From positions 1 to 64,000 of the forward strand of contig DYPL01000002.1 of NCBI GenBank assembly GCA_020719945.1: DNA of 64,000 nt, read 5' to 3'. Source of the stretch: Turneriella parva (GTDB lineage Bacteria > Spirochaetota > Leptospiria > Turneriellales > Turneriellaceae). The number at the start of each line of letters is the position of its first letter. Within the stretch, counting starts at the first letter, position 1. Below are positions 41,150 through 50,139 of the stretch, in pieces. The position numbers were made by a program, and so were the translations under genes. The notes under the pieces were generated by a model, which saw only the letters and a program-made list of their open reading frames with translations, had not been told where the DNA came from and ran no database searches.

Positions 41150-42124
41150 ATGCTCCCCCCCTTTACATTGTCTATCGCACCCATGATGGGTTACACCGAT
41201 CGCCATTTCCGCTATTTATTGCGCCTTATTACAAGAGGGACATTACTGTATTCGGAAATGGTTCACGCTAATGCTCTCATTCATGGCCATCCGGATAGAT
41301 ATATTTCTTTCTCTAAAGAAGAGCTGCCGGTTGCGCTGCAGCTTGGTGGCAATGATCCGGAATCTCTCAGCAAGGCAGCAGCTATCGGGGAGAGCTTTGG
41401 CTACAGTGAGATTAATCTTAACGTGGGCTGTCCTTCTGATAAAGTGCAGACGGGCAATTTTGGTGCATGCCTTATGGCAAATCCTCTTCTGGTGGCTTCT
41501 CTCGTAGAGGCCATGAAACGATCTGTATCCATACCGGTGACAGTAAAACATAGAATCGGAATCAATGGGAAAGAGACCTACAGAGACCTTTTGTATTTTG
41601 CCCGTTCCGTAAAACAGGCAGGAGCAGACCGGCTGATTGTCCATGCCCGCATAGCTGTTCTTGGTGGTTTAAGTCCTGCAGAGAACCGGGAAATTCCGCC
41701 ACTGCGGTATGACGAAGTGTACCAGTTAAAGAAAGATCTGCTTGGAATTCCTGTAGAAATAAATGGTGGTATCAGGACGCTCAGCCAGGCAAAAGAACAC
41801 CTTGCCTTTACGGATGGTGTAATGATGGGAAGAGCCGCAGTGGAGGATCCGTGGCTGTTTTCTCGTGCAGATAAAGAAATTTTCAATACAATGCACTCAC
41901 CGACGCGCCGAATCGTTCTCGAAAATTATTTGGAATATATGGAGCAGCAGAAAGGACATCCTCTTGCCGCTGCAAAACACATCCTGTCACTTTTTCCAGG
42001 TGTTCCAGGATCCAGAAATTTTCGTCGCCATATTTCTGAAAGCATTGTTCGGGACAAAGAGCCGGTAGAAGTGGTGAGGAAGGCTCTTGAATTTATTCCG
42101 CCGGAAATTCTCGATGCAGTCTAA
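41150..42124 (+). CDS. dusA: tRNA-dihydrouridine synthase A
   Basis: 324 residues; reduces uridines 20/20a in the tRNA D-loop using FMN and NADPH. Signature residues: SIAPMMGYTDRHFRYLLRLI (DusA-specific MMGYTDRH), EINLNVGCPSDKVQTGNFGACLM with the catalytic Cys in GCPS, TVKHRIGI, LIVHARIAVLGGLSPAENR (DusA-specific) and EINGGIRT/MMGRAAVEDPW. Read from the ATG at 41150. It stands alone ahead of the HD-GYP gene. Confidence 0.94.
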   Translation: MLPPFTLSIAPMMGYTDRHFRYLLRLITRGTLLYSEMVHANALIHGHPDRYISFSKEELPVALQLGGNDPESLSKAAAIGESFGYSEINLNVGCPSDKVQTGNFGACLMANPLLVASLVEAMKRSVSIPVTVKHRIGINGKETYRDLLYFARSVKQAGADRLIVHARIAVLGGLSPAENREIPPLRYDEVYQLKKDLLGIPVEINGGIRTLSQAKEHLAFTDGVMMGRAAVEDPWLFSRADKEIFNTMHSPTRRIVLENYLEYMEQQKGHPLAAAKHILSLFPGVPGSRNFRRHISESIVRDKEPVEVVRKALEFIPPEILDAV

Positions 42125-42180
42125 GCAAGCATTTCATAAATTGTAGTGGTCAAAAGAGAACAAGGAAAGAACATAGCAGC

Positions 42181-44136
42181 ATGTTCTTCGCGCGACAGAC
42201 GGTTATTTGCGTCCATACCCAGTTGTCGGATCAGCTTCCTCCAGATTTGCTCGGTTCACTGTGTCGCAATCTCTATTATTTTACCGATCCTGCTGAGCTT
42301 GAGCCGCTTTGCCACGACAAGCATCCAGTGCTCGCTGTACCCTCTGCCGTTATTCCTGTTATTCCAGAAGATATTTTTGCGCAAAATCGCGGCAGGCTTG
42401 TAGAATTTTCGGACGGTGTTCGCGCGGTTTCACCGCAATCTTATATGGCACTGCCGATTACTATTTCCAGCGATCTGGCTGTTCGCGCCGTAGAAACATC
42501 GCTGAGCGCAATCCGTTCGGATCTCGAGAGGCATACTCTGGAGCACAGGCTGAACATAAGCTATGAGGACATTCGTAAAATTACGGAGGTAGGCCAAGCC
42601 CTTGCAACCGAAAAAAGTTTTGATAAATTGATTGAGCTCATTATTGACCGCGCCCGCGAGCTTGTCGATGCAGACGGTGCTTCTTTGTACCTGGTAGAAA
42701 GGGGAAGCAAGCAAGACACCCCTACCCATATTCGCTTTAAGAGATCTGCACTGCAGTTAAATGCCAACGAGTTCAGGCTGCCGATTGACAAAAAATCGAT
42801 AGCGGGGTACGTAGCTCTTACGGGAGAAGAATTGCTCCTGGCTGATGTGCACCACCTACCTAGCAAGACAGAGTTTATCTATAATTCAAGCTTTGATAAA
42901 ATGCATAATTACCATACAAAATCCATGATGGTAATTCCCATGAAAAATCATCGGAACGATGTAATTGGAGTTTTGCAGTTAGTGAATAAAAAGAGAATTT
43001 CGGACATGGAACTGACTCTGGAGAGTATGCAGGGTTCGGGAGTGATTCCATTTAACGAAAACGATATGGAAATTATACGCTCTGTTGCAGGGCAGGCGGC
43101 TGTTGCCATTGAAAATAATATTCTGATAGATGATATAAGCAATCTGTTTGAGGCATTTGTAAAAGCATCGGTAACAGCCATTGAAGCGCGAGACCCAACG
43201 ACGAGCGGTCATTCTTTTCGCGTAGCGGAATATTCTATTTCCATGGCAGAGGCGGTAAACCGGGTAGCGAGGGGCAATTTCTCAAACATTTACTTGAGTT
43301 CGGAGCAGTTGCGCGAATTGCGTTATGCTTCTCTATTGCACGACTTTGGAAAAGTTGGCGTACGCGAGCATGTTCTCGTGAAGGCAAAAAAGCTCTATCC
43401 CGAACAGGTTAGCAACATACGGTGGAGATTTCAATACATTCGAAAACTGTTTGAAAACAAAATGCTGCGGGAAAAAATTGAGTCCATGAAAACTTTGCCT
43501 CGAGAAGCCTGGGATTCTTTAGAGCAAAAACTCGAAATAGAGTTGGATCAAAAAAATCGGGAAGTGGAACATATGCTTTCTGCGATTCTGGAAGCCAATG
43601 AACCAACCATTCTCGAAGAGGGATCCTTCGATTTTATTCAAAGGATCGCAGCGATGCAGTTTTATCTCGATGGGGAGGGTACCAAGCCGTACATTGAGCC
43701 CGTAGAATTATACTCTTTATCTATTCGCAAGGGAACCCTAGACGATAAAGAAAGAAGAGAAATAGAATCCCACGTTACGCACACGTTTAATTTTCTCAGC
43801 AAAATACCGTGGACAAAAGATTTAAAGGGTATTCCGCTCATTGCCTATGGGCACCACGAAAAACTGGATGGAACCGGATATCCCTTAAATCTGGAGGCCT
43901 CCGAAATTTCTATACAAACCAGAATTATGACCATTGCAGATATTTACGATGCACTGACAGCTTGGGACAGGCCTTACAAAAAAGCAATGGATCCGCTGCG
44001 TGCTGTGAGCATTCTGGAAGAAGAAAAAAAGCAGGGAAAATTAGATGGAGAAATACTGGATCTCTTTATTGAAAAGAAAATATACGAGAAAGTGCACGAG
44101 CTGAAAAGAGACCAGGAACAATTTCGAGTTATTTGA
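42181..44136 (+). CDS. GAF-HD-GYP cyclic di-GMP phosphodiesterase
   Basis: 651 residues: an N-terminal unknown region (1-110), a coiled linker, a GAF domain (about 135-320; LVDADGASLYLVERGS, KSMMVIPMKN, VIGVLQLVNKK) and an HD-GYP domain (about 330-640). HD-GYP motifs: GHSFRVAEYS, LLHDFGKVGV, then YGHHEKLDGTGYP and MTIADIYDALTAWDRPYKKA. About 115 residues of charged helix (about 415-530) are inserted between the HD box and the region that normally follows it (here SIRKGTLDDKERREIESHV). Metal-binding His/Asp residues are intact, so c-di-GMP hydrolysis is expected. Confidence 0.9.
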   Translation: MFFARQTVICVHTQLSDQLPPDLLGSLCRNLYYFTDPAELEPLCHDKHPVLAVPSAVIPVIPEDIFAQNRGRLVEFSDGVRAVSPQSYMALPITISSDLAVRAVETSLSAIRSDLERHTLEHRLNISYEDIRKITEVGQALATEKSFDKLIELIIDRARELVDADGASLYLVERGSKQDTPTHIRFKRSALQLNANEFRLPIDKKSIAGYVALTGEELLLADVHHLPSKTEFIYNSSFDKMHNYHTKSMMVIPMKNHRNDVIGVLQLVNKKRISDMELTLESMQGSGVIPFNENDMEIIRSVAGQAAVAIENNILIDDISNLFEAFVKASVTAIEARDPTTSGHSFRVAEYSISMAEAVNRVARGNFSNIYLSSEQLRELRYASLLHDFGKVGVREHVLVKAKKLYPEQVSNIRWRFQYIRKLFENKMLREKIESMKTLPREAWDSLEQKLEIELDQKNREVEHMLSAILEANEPTILEEGSFDFIQRIAAMQFYLDGEGTKPYIEPVELYSLSIRKGTLDDKERREIESHVTHTFNFLSKIPWTKDLKGIPLIAYGHHEKLDGTGYPLNLEASEISIQTRIMTIADIYDALTAWDRPYKKAMDPLRAVSILEEEKKQGKLDGEILDLFIEKKIYEKVHELKRDQEQFRVI

Positions 44137-44214
44137 GGATCCAGTAAAGATTGTGGTAATGGATAAAAATCGGGTCTGGAGATTAAATACATCCTTTTTC
44201 TTTTAGTGGGCCAC

Positions 44215-45018
44215 TCAAGCAAACAGAGCGAGTTCGGATTCGGAAAATCCCGCTTTACGGCGAGCTTCCCGGTTTAAGTGTTTTCGATGAAATTTGGCTC
44301 CGGGAACAGCTCTTTCTACGAGTTGTTTGTACTCCAATTCACTGCGCCCAAATTGGTGGCATGCATAGCGAAACCACCTGAGACCGTAGGCCACATGCTG
44401 AATTTCATCCCTTGCAATTATTTCCATTGCTTCCAGAAAAGCTTTTTGCAGTTGCCAGGGAAATCGGGCCGCTTTGGAAGACAGAAAGGCATGGGCATCG
44501 AGACCATTTGCTTCCATATAGCCTGGCAGGGCTGCCATCCGCATACAGAGATCCTCTGACGAGCGTTTCGCTGCTTGGTATAAACCGGAGTGCACGGGAA
44601 AATCTCCGTACTCGTATCCCAAACTATGAAGTATTTTGAGCAAAAGCTCAAAATGAAGGGTCTCCTCATGGGCGACTTGAATCCAGTCACGGTAGTATTC
44701 TTCTGGAAGATTGCGGAAGCGATACGCATGGTCCAAAGCAAGATCTATAGCAGTGTATTCTATATGGACGATTGCGTGAAAAAATACTGCCTGTCCATGT
44801 GTTGTATCCAGGTTATTTCGATCCGGTACTTTAGCGCCGGGGACTTCTGTTGTAAAGTGACTATACGATACAGTATCCCAGTTCCCCACTGGCACGGAAT
44901 GCTTTGCGGTAGAATAAATATTCGAAAAACCCCTCTGGAGGATTGCTAAGCCTTCCCCCTTTTTTTTCCAAATACTTTCATTGCGAATTTCTTCGAGAAG
45001 GGAAAAGAATTCACTCAT
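44215..45018 (-). CDS. DUF455 ferritin-like protein
   Basis: 267 residues matching DUF455 (PF04305), a di-iron four-helix family distantly related to MiaE. The iron-ligand motifs are visible: AIVHIEYTAIDLALDHAYRF (E...H), VAHEETLHFELLLKIL (EExxH) and IIARDEIQHVAYGLRW (DExxH). The function is not settled; oxygen-dependent hydroxylation is a guess. Its start overlaps the stop of the malic enzyme gene by four bases (ATGA), so the two are co-translated. Confidence 0.85.
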   Translation of the reverse strand: MSEFFSLLEEIRNESIWKKKGEGLAILQRGFSNIYSTAKHSVPVGNWDTVSYSHFTTEVPGAKVPDRNNLDTTHGQAVFFHAIVHIEYTAIDLALDHAYRFRNLPEEYYRDWIQVAHEETLHFELLLKILHSLGYEYGDFPVHSGLYQAAKRSSEDLCMRMAALPGYMEANGLDAHAFLSSKAARFPWQLQKAFLEAMEIIARDEIQHVAYGLRWFRYACHQFGRSELEYKQLVERAVPGAKFHRKHLNREARRKAGFSESELALFA

Positions 45019-46337
45019 GTAAGTGCGGTACGTTCAACCGCTTCGGTAACTGCTCTGTGTACCTCCGGGTTGAGTAGTGCTGGTACGAGTTCTTTGTGTT
45101 CGCGGTTGGCTTTATCTGCTATTGCCTGTGCCGCTGCGATTTTCATTGCATCTGTGAATCTGGTTGCTCCGGCATTTAAGGCGCCACGAAACAGTCCTGG
45201 AAATGCCAGAGCATTGTTGACTCCTCTGCCGTCTGCTGCAAAGGAGGCTCCCGCTGCAAGGGCCTGCTGTGGCAGGATTTCCGGATTTGGATTAGACAGA
45301 GCCAGAATAACCTGGCCGGCCCGTATCATGTCGGGAGCAATGAGGCCGGGGACACCCGTCGTTGCAATGACGATATCTGCGCTGTTCATGATTTCGTTGA
45401 TGTCCGATGGCATGGCTCCCATGGAAGCAATTCTCCTTTTTGCGCCTTCGTCGATGTCTGCCCCCAGAATTGACTTTGCTCCAAAAGACAGCAGAAGCTT
45501 TGCTATGCCCGTGCCTGCGGCACCGAGTCCAATCAGTCCTATGACGGATTCGTGCAGATTGCGCTGTGTATACTCTGCCACGCTGAGCAGTGCTGCTAAT
45601 GTTACCGTTGCTGTTCCGTGCTGATCGTCGTGCATTACCGGCATGCTGAGTTTTTCTTCGAGGGCCTGCTCAATTTCGAAGCATTCCGGGGCCTTAAAAT
45701 CTTCGAGCTTGATTGCTCCAAACGTGGGCGCAATTCTCAGAATAGTATCAATAATTTTCTGGGGATCTTTTTCGTCTATCAGGATGGGTATTCCGCTTAT
45801 CCCAACGAGATGCTTAAACAGGACTGCTTTTCCTTCCATGACGGGCATGCCCGCAACGGGCCCAATGTCGCCCAGTCCAAGAATAGCAGTTCCATTGGTT
45901 ATGATAGCCACCGTGTTGCCAATCGATGTATATTTTTTTGCGGCCTCAGGATTTTTCTGAATGAGGCGACAGACTTCTGCAACGCCGGGAGTATAAATGC
46001 GACGGATATCTCCGGGAGTGTTGATAGAAACCCTGTTGCACATTTCGATTTTTCCGCCCTTATGAATCTCCAGAACGGGATCAAGAATGGAATCAAATTC
46101 GATTCCTTCGAGTTCCTTGATGCCAGAGATTACTTCTTCTTCTTGGCCGGGATAGGCAAGATGCATTTCCACTTCCCGTATGTTGGACTGGTCTGCTCTT
46201 TTGAGGAGTTTAACATCGCCTATGTTTACACCAAAATTAGAAATGGTTGTGAGAAGGTTGGCAAAATATCCCGGTTGGTTGAGAACGTACACCCGCAGGT
46301 TTTTAATAATCAGTTCAGAAGATTGTTCGTGCCGCAT
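45015..46337 (-). CDS. NAD-type malic enzyme with N-terminal ACT domain
   Basis: 440 residues. An ACT domain (about 8-85; LRVYVLNQPGYFANLLTTIS) precedes a short-form malic enzyme: YTPGVAEVCRLI, LGLGDIGPVAGMPVMEGKAVLF, NAD(P) loop GLGAAGTGIAKLLL, MPVMHDDQHGTATVTLAAL and LALSNPNPE. It decarboxylates malate to pyruvate, feeding NAD(P)H or gluconeogenic pools. The ACT domain suggests amino-acid or other small-molecule control. It heads a two-gene operon with DUF455. Confidence 0.94.
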   Translation of the reverse strand: MRHEQSSELIIKNLRVYVLNQPGYFANLLTTISNFGVNIGDVKLLKRADQSNIREVEMHLAYPGQEEEVISGIKELEGIEFDSILDPVLEIHKGGKIEMCNRVSINTPGDIRRIYTPGVAEVCRLIQKNPEAAKKYTSIGNTVAIITNGTAILGLGDIGPVAGMPVMEGKAVLFKHLVGISGIPILIDEKDPQKIIDTILRIAPTFGAIKLEDFKAPECFEIEQALEEKLSMPVMHDDQHGTATVTLAALLSVAEYTQRNLHESVIGLIGLGAAGTGIAKLLLSFGAKSILGADIDEGAKRRIASMGAMPSDINEIMNSADIVIATTGVPGLIAPDMIRAGQVILALSNPNPEILPQQALAAGASFAADGRGVNNALAFPGLFRGALNAGATRFTDAMKIAAAQAIADKANREHKELVPALLNPEVHRAVTEAVERTALT

Positions 46338-46367
46338 GCAGAAGATTTTTGGTTTTGATTTAGCGCG

Positions 46368-47225
46368 TCAATGAGAATCAGCAACCGTAATGTTTACCGC
46401 TACGGGTGTTTGAGAAATTTCCAAGAGCGTCTCGCCACCTTGGGGAATCGCTTCGGAAAAAATCTGGAGAACGGGTTCGCCCTTGGAAAGATATTTTCCA
46501 AACGGGACAAGCAGTTTTATGGTTCCAGACATATTATTTCCAGAAACCGGGAGAATCCATTGTTCAAAAATATTTTGATGAAACCCTGCCAGGTAGCCAT
46601 CTTGTGGCGATGTGATTATGGAAAATCCTGCCTTAGTATTCTGCAGGGCATCGAGAGAAGAGAGAGCCCTTTTGTTATATTCGCTTGCAGTTTCCCCGAT
46701 CAGGGAAAGTATGTTGAAAAAGTGAACCAGCAATAGTCCGTTTTCCCAGTCTTGTTTAATTTTGCGTATGGAGTCTCTGGAGTCCATGATTCCGGCTGTT
46801 GCCAGTATTGTTGCAGCAGATAGAAGTGAGCGCGTCAAAAATATGTCCGTCTCGGGTTTGTCGTCCAGATGCATGGATATTGCTTTGGAGACATCGGATC
46901 CTGGTCGCAACATTTCTACTGTTTCGTATAGCGAAGCTGGTGTACCAGTAAGAGTGGCGTCAGGAAAAAAAGAATTCTGGGTCAATGTAAAAGAAAAATT
47001 GATTTGATTATTCACAGGAGAATGCTGAGAAACCTGCATTCCATGGGCCGCAAGCTGGGTGCGCAGTTCTCTCGATAAAAACGTTTCTGGTTTCTCTTTA
47101 TGCAGAAAGTAGGGGTAAAGAAGAGTGAGCAGAAAAAGAGAAACTTTCTCTGAAGGATAATCAGAATGAATGGATAAATACGATAAATAATTTCTTTCGT
47201 GGTACCCTTCTATGATTAGTTTCAT
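46368..47225 (-). CDS. Hypothetical protein
   Basis: 285 residues from the ATG at 47225; an ATG at 47282 is possible but would start on the same CCATGG as the divergent esterase. No clear family. The middle contains a helix-rich part, and the C-terminal segment (GYLAGFHQNIFEQWI...GKYLSKGEPVLQIFSE) recalls the barrel-sandwich end domain of thymidine/pyrimidine phosphorylases (GYVAGID...GDRVEKGEPLA). The catalytic KSTGG-type motifs of that family are not seen. It lies 30 bp upstream of the malic enzyme gene, so it may be the first gene of that operon. Confidence 0.6.
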   Translation of the reverse strand: MKLIIEGYHERNYLSYLSIHSDYPSEKVSLFLLTLLYPYFLHKEKPETFLSRELRTQLAAHGMQVSQHSPVNNQINFSFTLTQNSFFPDATLTGTPASLYETVEMLRPGSDVSKAISMHLDDKPETDIFLTRSLLSAATILATAGIMDSRDSIRKIKQDWENGLLLVHFFNILSLIGETASEYNKRALSSLDALQNTKAGFSIITSPQDGYLAGFHQNIFEQWILPVSGNNMSGTIKLLVPFGKYLSKGEPVLQIFSEAIPQGGETLLEISQTPVAVNITVADSH

Positions 47226-47280
47226 GTGGAATAGTGTAATGGAACGGATGACACCGTCAAGGCCTTCTGTACAGTGTACC

Positions 47281-48057
47281 ATGGATTTACTGTATTCGCG
47301 CCACTATCCTGGTCCAGAGGGTTCCATACCTGTATTAATTCTGCATGGACTATTTGGGTCGTCCCGGAACTGGCACACCATTGCAGGCAGGCTTTCAGAA
47401 AATCATTCCGTGTTTGCACTCGACGCAAGAAATCATGGAAACAGCTTTCACGCAGACGAACACAGTATCGAATCCATGTCTGCCGATCTGCTTCACTTTA
47501 TAGAGAAACAGATCCAGACACCCGTGATTTTACTGGGGCATTCTATGGGGGGACTCGTTGCGATGTATTTTGCCTTAAAGAACCCCTCTCTGGTAAAGGG
47601 ACTGATTGTGGTAGATATTGCGCCACGAAATTACGAGATAGATTATTCCAGAGAATTTGACGGAATGAAAAATGCAGGAGCAGAGAGAGCGGTGTCACGC
47701 AAAGAAATTGAAGATGCCATGGCCGACAGGATAAGCAATCCCTTTGTGCGACAATTTCTGATGATGAATCTGGAGCGTTCCGGGGAAAATTTCCGGTGGG
47801 TACTCAATCTACCAGTGCTTGAAAGGGAGAGAAGAAATGGAATTGAATTTCCAGAAATTGACGCTGTATTTCCGGAGCCATCTCTCTTGATTGCAGGCGA
47901 TAATTCACCTTTTTTTACGAAGAAGGATACAGATTTGTTTGTTTCGTATTTTCCGAAAGGTACCGTACTGTTGATCAAAGATGGAGACCACTGGCTCCAC
48001 CATACAAACCAGGCGGAGTTCTTAAGTGCTGTGATTGAGTTTTTGGAGACGGTATAA
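47281..48057 (+). CDS. Alpha/beta hydrolase (YbfF-like esterase)
   Basis: 258 residues from the ATG at 47281. Typical alpha/beta hydrolase: oxyanion strand VLILHGLFGSSRNW, ALDARNHGNS, nucleophile elbow ILLGHSMGGLVAM (Ser in GHSMGG), acid strand LLIAGDNSPFF and a late GDHWLHH with the catalytic His. Closest in pattern to YbfF-type acyl-CoA or short-chain esterases. The start codon shares a CCATGG palindrome with a possible start of the opposite gene. Substrate unknown. Confidence 0.88.
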   Translation: MDLLYSRHYPGPEGSIPVLILHGLFGSSRNWHTIAGRLSENHSVFALDARNHGNSFHADEHSIESMSADLLHFIEKQIQTPVILLGHSMGGLVAMYFALKNPSLVKGLIVVDIAPRNYEIDYSREFDGMKNAGAERAVSRKEIEDAMADRISNPFVRQFLMMNLERSGENFRWVLNLPVLERERRNGIEFPEIDAVFPEPSLLIAGDNSPFFTKKDTDLFVSYFPKGTVLLIKDGDHWLHHTNQAEFLSAVIEFLETV

Positions 48058-48122
48058 CAGAATATAGACTACCAGTAAACTGGAACAGCTGCCCGGAGCT
48101 TGTTGCAAGTGAATAGGGTTTT

Positions 48123-48195
48123 GGGCGATACTAGATTCGAACTAGTGACCCCCTGCTTGTAAGGCAGGTGCTCTAACCAACTGAGCTAATCGCCC
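48123..48195 (-). tRNA. tRNA-Val (anticodon TAC)
   Basis: Minus strand. Acceptor GGGCGAT/ATCGCCC, D-arm GCTC...GAGC, anticodon stem CCTGC/GCAGG with loop CTTACAA (anticodon TAC), variable GGGTC, T-arm ACTAG-TTCGAAT-CTAGT. All stems pair, 73 nt; CCA is not encoded. It lies 12 bp downstream of rpsT on the same strand and is probably co-transcribed. Confidence 0.97.
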
Positions 48196-48207
48196 TTTAT
48201 GAATACT

Positions 48208-48510
48208 TTATTCAGCAACAGCGGCTGGAGCCGTTTCTTTCGCAGCGAAAACTGCTTTTTTTACGAGGCTGTTCAAGCGAGATTTTTTACGTGCAGCAGT
48301 GTTCTTGTGAACAATGTTTCGTTTTGCCGCCCTGTCTATAAGGGAGGTAAAAGTGCGGTATGCTGCCTGCGCGTCTTCAATACGGTTTTCTTCTACAGCC
48401 TTGCGCAACTTTTTCTCGTACGTGCGCGCGCCGCTTTTCTTTTGGCGGTTAGCATCTCTGCGCTTGGCACTCTGGCGCACTCTTTTCTTTGCTGATTGAT
48501 TGTTTGGCAA
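48208..48510 (-). CDS. rpsT: 30S ribosomal protein S20
   Basis: 100 residues, highly basic, helical. Binds 16S rRNA early in 30S assembly. MPNNQSAKKRVRQSAKRRDA at the N-terminus and KNTAARKKSRLN near the C-terminus are diagnostic of S20. The C-terminal Ala/Glu-rich tail is slightly long. GGAGGAAG precedes the ATG. The leader contains a TTGACA, but no convincing -10 box at the right distance. Confidence 0.96.
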   Translation of the reverse strand: MPNNQSAKKRVRQSAKRRDANRQKKSGARTYEKKLRKAVEENRIEDAQAAYRTFTSLIDRAAKRNIVHKNTAARKKSRLNSLVKKAVFAAKETAPAAVAE

Positions 48511-48571
48511 TTTCTTCCTCCGAAACTTTTAAGCCATGTCCTGAAAGGGAAATAGCCTGTCAACTCTTAAT

Positions 48572-49102
48572 TTAAGAATTTACAAGCTTTTTAATAGACG
48601 TTGCATCCAGGTTGTTGAAAAGATTATCACTGTTAGATACCTCTTTCACAATATTTGGCTGCGCGCCCGATTCAAGTAGGCTTACGGATAGAATATTCTG
48701 CATTTGTACTTCTTTCTGGAGAATGTTGTTGCTGATACTTTGAAGCTCTTTAGACTGTGCTTCAAGATATTCTGAAAGCGTAAGAGCAGATGAAAACCTG
48801 TCCTGGCGGACATTGTCGTTCATAAACTTTTTGAGCTCACTCTGCCAGTTGCCATTATCGTCCAGTTTTTCCAGAAAGGCTATCTGCATTTGTCTGTTAG
48901 AAGCCTCTGTTTGAAGCTCTTTTACCTCTTGCTGCAGCCCAAGAACCCGGCTTTTCATGCCTATCGATGATAAATCTGAGTCACCTGTTGTAACTGACTC
49001 TCTGTTTATGGGGGGGGGCCCTTCCTGGGCACGTTTTTTCTCCAGAGTCTGCGACTGTATTGTTCTTGCCGCATTAATTAAATCGTTTTTTTTAATGTTC
49101 AT
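48572..49102 (-). CDS. Coiled-coil protein with a C9 tract, regulated
   Basis: 176 residues, helical, with heptad-like stretches (about 50-75 and 105-140: LQQEVKELQTEASNRQMQIAF; LSEYLEAQSKELQSISNNIL). No family recognised. The codons for PPP (residues 30-32) are a run of nine C (49010-49018), the kind of tract prone to slip; in this sequence the frame is intact. A strong promoter with an inverted repeat in its spacer lies upstream, and GGAGGG precedes the ATG. It sits upstream of rpsT on the same strand. It may be a surface-independent structural or flagellum-associated protein, but nothing confirms this. Confidence 0.7.
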   Translation of the reverse strand: MNIKKNDLINAARTIQSQTLEKKRAQEGPPPINRESVTTGDSDLSSIGMKSRVLGLQQEVKELQTEASNRQMQIAFLEKLDDNGNWQSELKKFMNDNVRQDRFSSALTLSEYLEAQSKELQSISNNILQKEVQMQNILSVSLLESGAQPNIVKEVSNSDNLFNNLDATSIKKLVNS

Positions 49103-49131
49103 AATGCCCTCCGTGTACGATTCCTTGGGAA

Positions 49132-49160
49132 AATATACTAAACCGCTTAAGTTTAGTCAA
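49132..49160 (-). promoter_or_regulatory. Promoter with dyad in the spacer
   Basis: Minus strand TTGACT (49155-49160), 17-bp spacer, TATATT (49132-49137). The spacer contains an inverted repeat, ACTAAAC/GTTTAGT (49137-49143 with 49151-49157), a perfect 7-bp pair, a typical repressor or activator footprint. It drives the gene at 48572-49102. Confidence 0.65.
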
Positions 49161-49266
49161 TCTATTTTCGATAATCCTCTGTTTTTTTAGTCGACATAAT
49201 ACGGAAAAATTTGAGTTTTTTTTATATCGGGTTGACGCATAACCTGTATTTGAGGGACTGTTTAGC

Positions 49267-50133
49267 ATGAGAGAAGAAGTACGCATTTTTTGGACGCGCG
49301 GCGGTTCAGCACGCTTAAAAAAACTTCCGTGGGAGAATTTAGAAAATAGCGATATGAAAATTTCGCACGAAAGGCTGGGTAGCGGGGAATTTCCATTTGA
49401 AGCGCTGGTAGAATCTGGCAAAGCCGCCCAGACACTTTATGTTGGAGACTTTGACGAAAAAGAAGATCTTGCGTCCATCGAAAGAAATGAGATCGAAAAA
49501 TTACCCGAAGGAATCATCATTTTTCTTCTCGTTCCTTCTGATCTTCTCGACAAGGCTTCTGCGCTGTTGAATGGCAGAAAGGACGTTTACCTTCTGCAGA
49601 AACCTGTGCAAAGTTCTGCTCTCATTATTCTCATCGAAAAAGTGATCACCTCTGAGGTATATAAAAGAAAGCTGTCCCGGGCCCAGACAGAGGAGATCCA
49701 GTGGCTACAGAGAATAGAAAATGTTTTTGAGCTTTCCAGACAGGAAGGTTTGTATCTGGAAGCATCCAACCAGGCCTATGAACAACTCGTAGATTTTGAA
49801 GCCGAGCTTCTTGAAGAACAAAAAAGAATCAACCGCGCCCTGTTGAATCTGGAAGAATACAGAGATTCGGTAAAAAAAGAAGAAGCGAAAGAAAAGCAGG
49901 CACTCGATGCGCTTACCGCACTTATGCAGTCCGAGCTTAAAGACAAAACGGATTCAATCAAAGCAATGGAGAATCTTTTGCACTATTCATCTCTCGAAAA
50001 GAAAGCTCTCGAAAAAATCATGGCAGATATGAATTTGAGTGATAACTGCGATAAAAAACAGGTTGTTCCCATTTTACAGAGACATGCTCAATTGTTAGAA
50101 GAGATTAAACGTCTCTGCTCCAGCGAAAACTGA
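49267..50133 (+). CDS. Pseudo-receiver-like N-domain with long coiled coil
   Basis: 288 residues. The first about 140 residues fold like a response-regulator receiver: alternating strands (FPFEALVESG, TLYVGDFDEKEDL, IIIFLLVPSDLL) ending DVYLLQKPVQSSALIILIEKVI, which matches the receiver KP motif and last helix; the phospho-acceptor Asp cannot be confirmed. Residues about 150-275 are a long charged coiled coil. It is 6 bp upstream of the PgpH-type gene, so it may be a dimeric scaffold for it. No exact family was recognised. Confidence 0.6.
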   Translation: MREEVRIFWTRGGSARLKKLPWENLENSDMKISHERLGSGEFPFEALVESGKAAQTLYVGDFDEKEDLASIERNEIEKLPEGIIIFLLVPSDLLDKASALLNGRKDVYLLQKPVQSSALIILIEKVITSEVYKRKLSRAQTEEIQWLQRIENVFELSRQEGLYLEASNQAYEQLVDFEAELLEEQKRINRALLNLEEYRDSVKKEEAKEKQALDALTALMQSELKDKTDSIKAMENLLHYSSLEKKALEKIMADMNLSDNCDKKQVVPILQRHAQLLEEIKRLCSSEN

Positions 50134-50139
50134 TTCGGT

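Noticed and set aside
45618-46358. Plus-strand 246-codon open frame
   Set aside because: Opposite the malic enzyme gene; no start signal or motif.
48511-48571. TTGACA in the rpsT leader as a promoter
   Set aside because: No acceptable -10 box follows at 16-18 bp.
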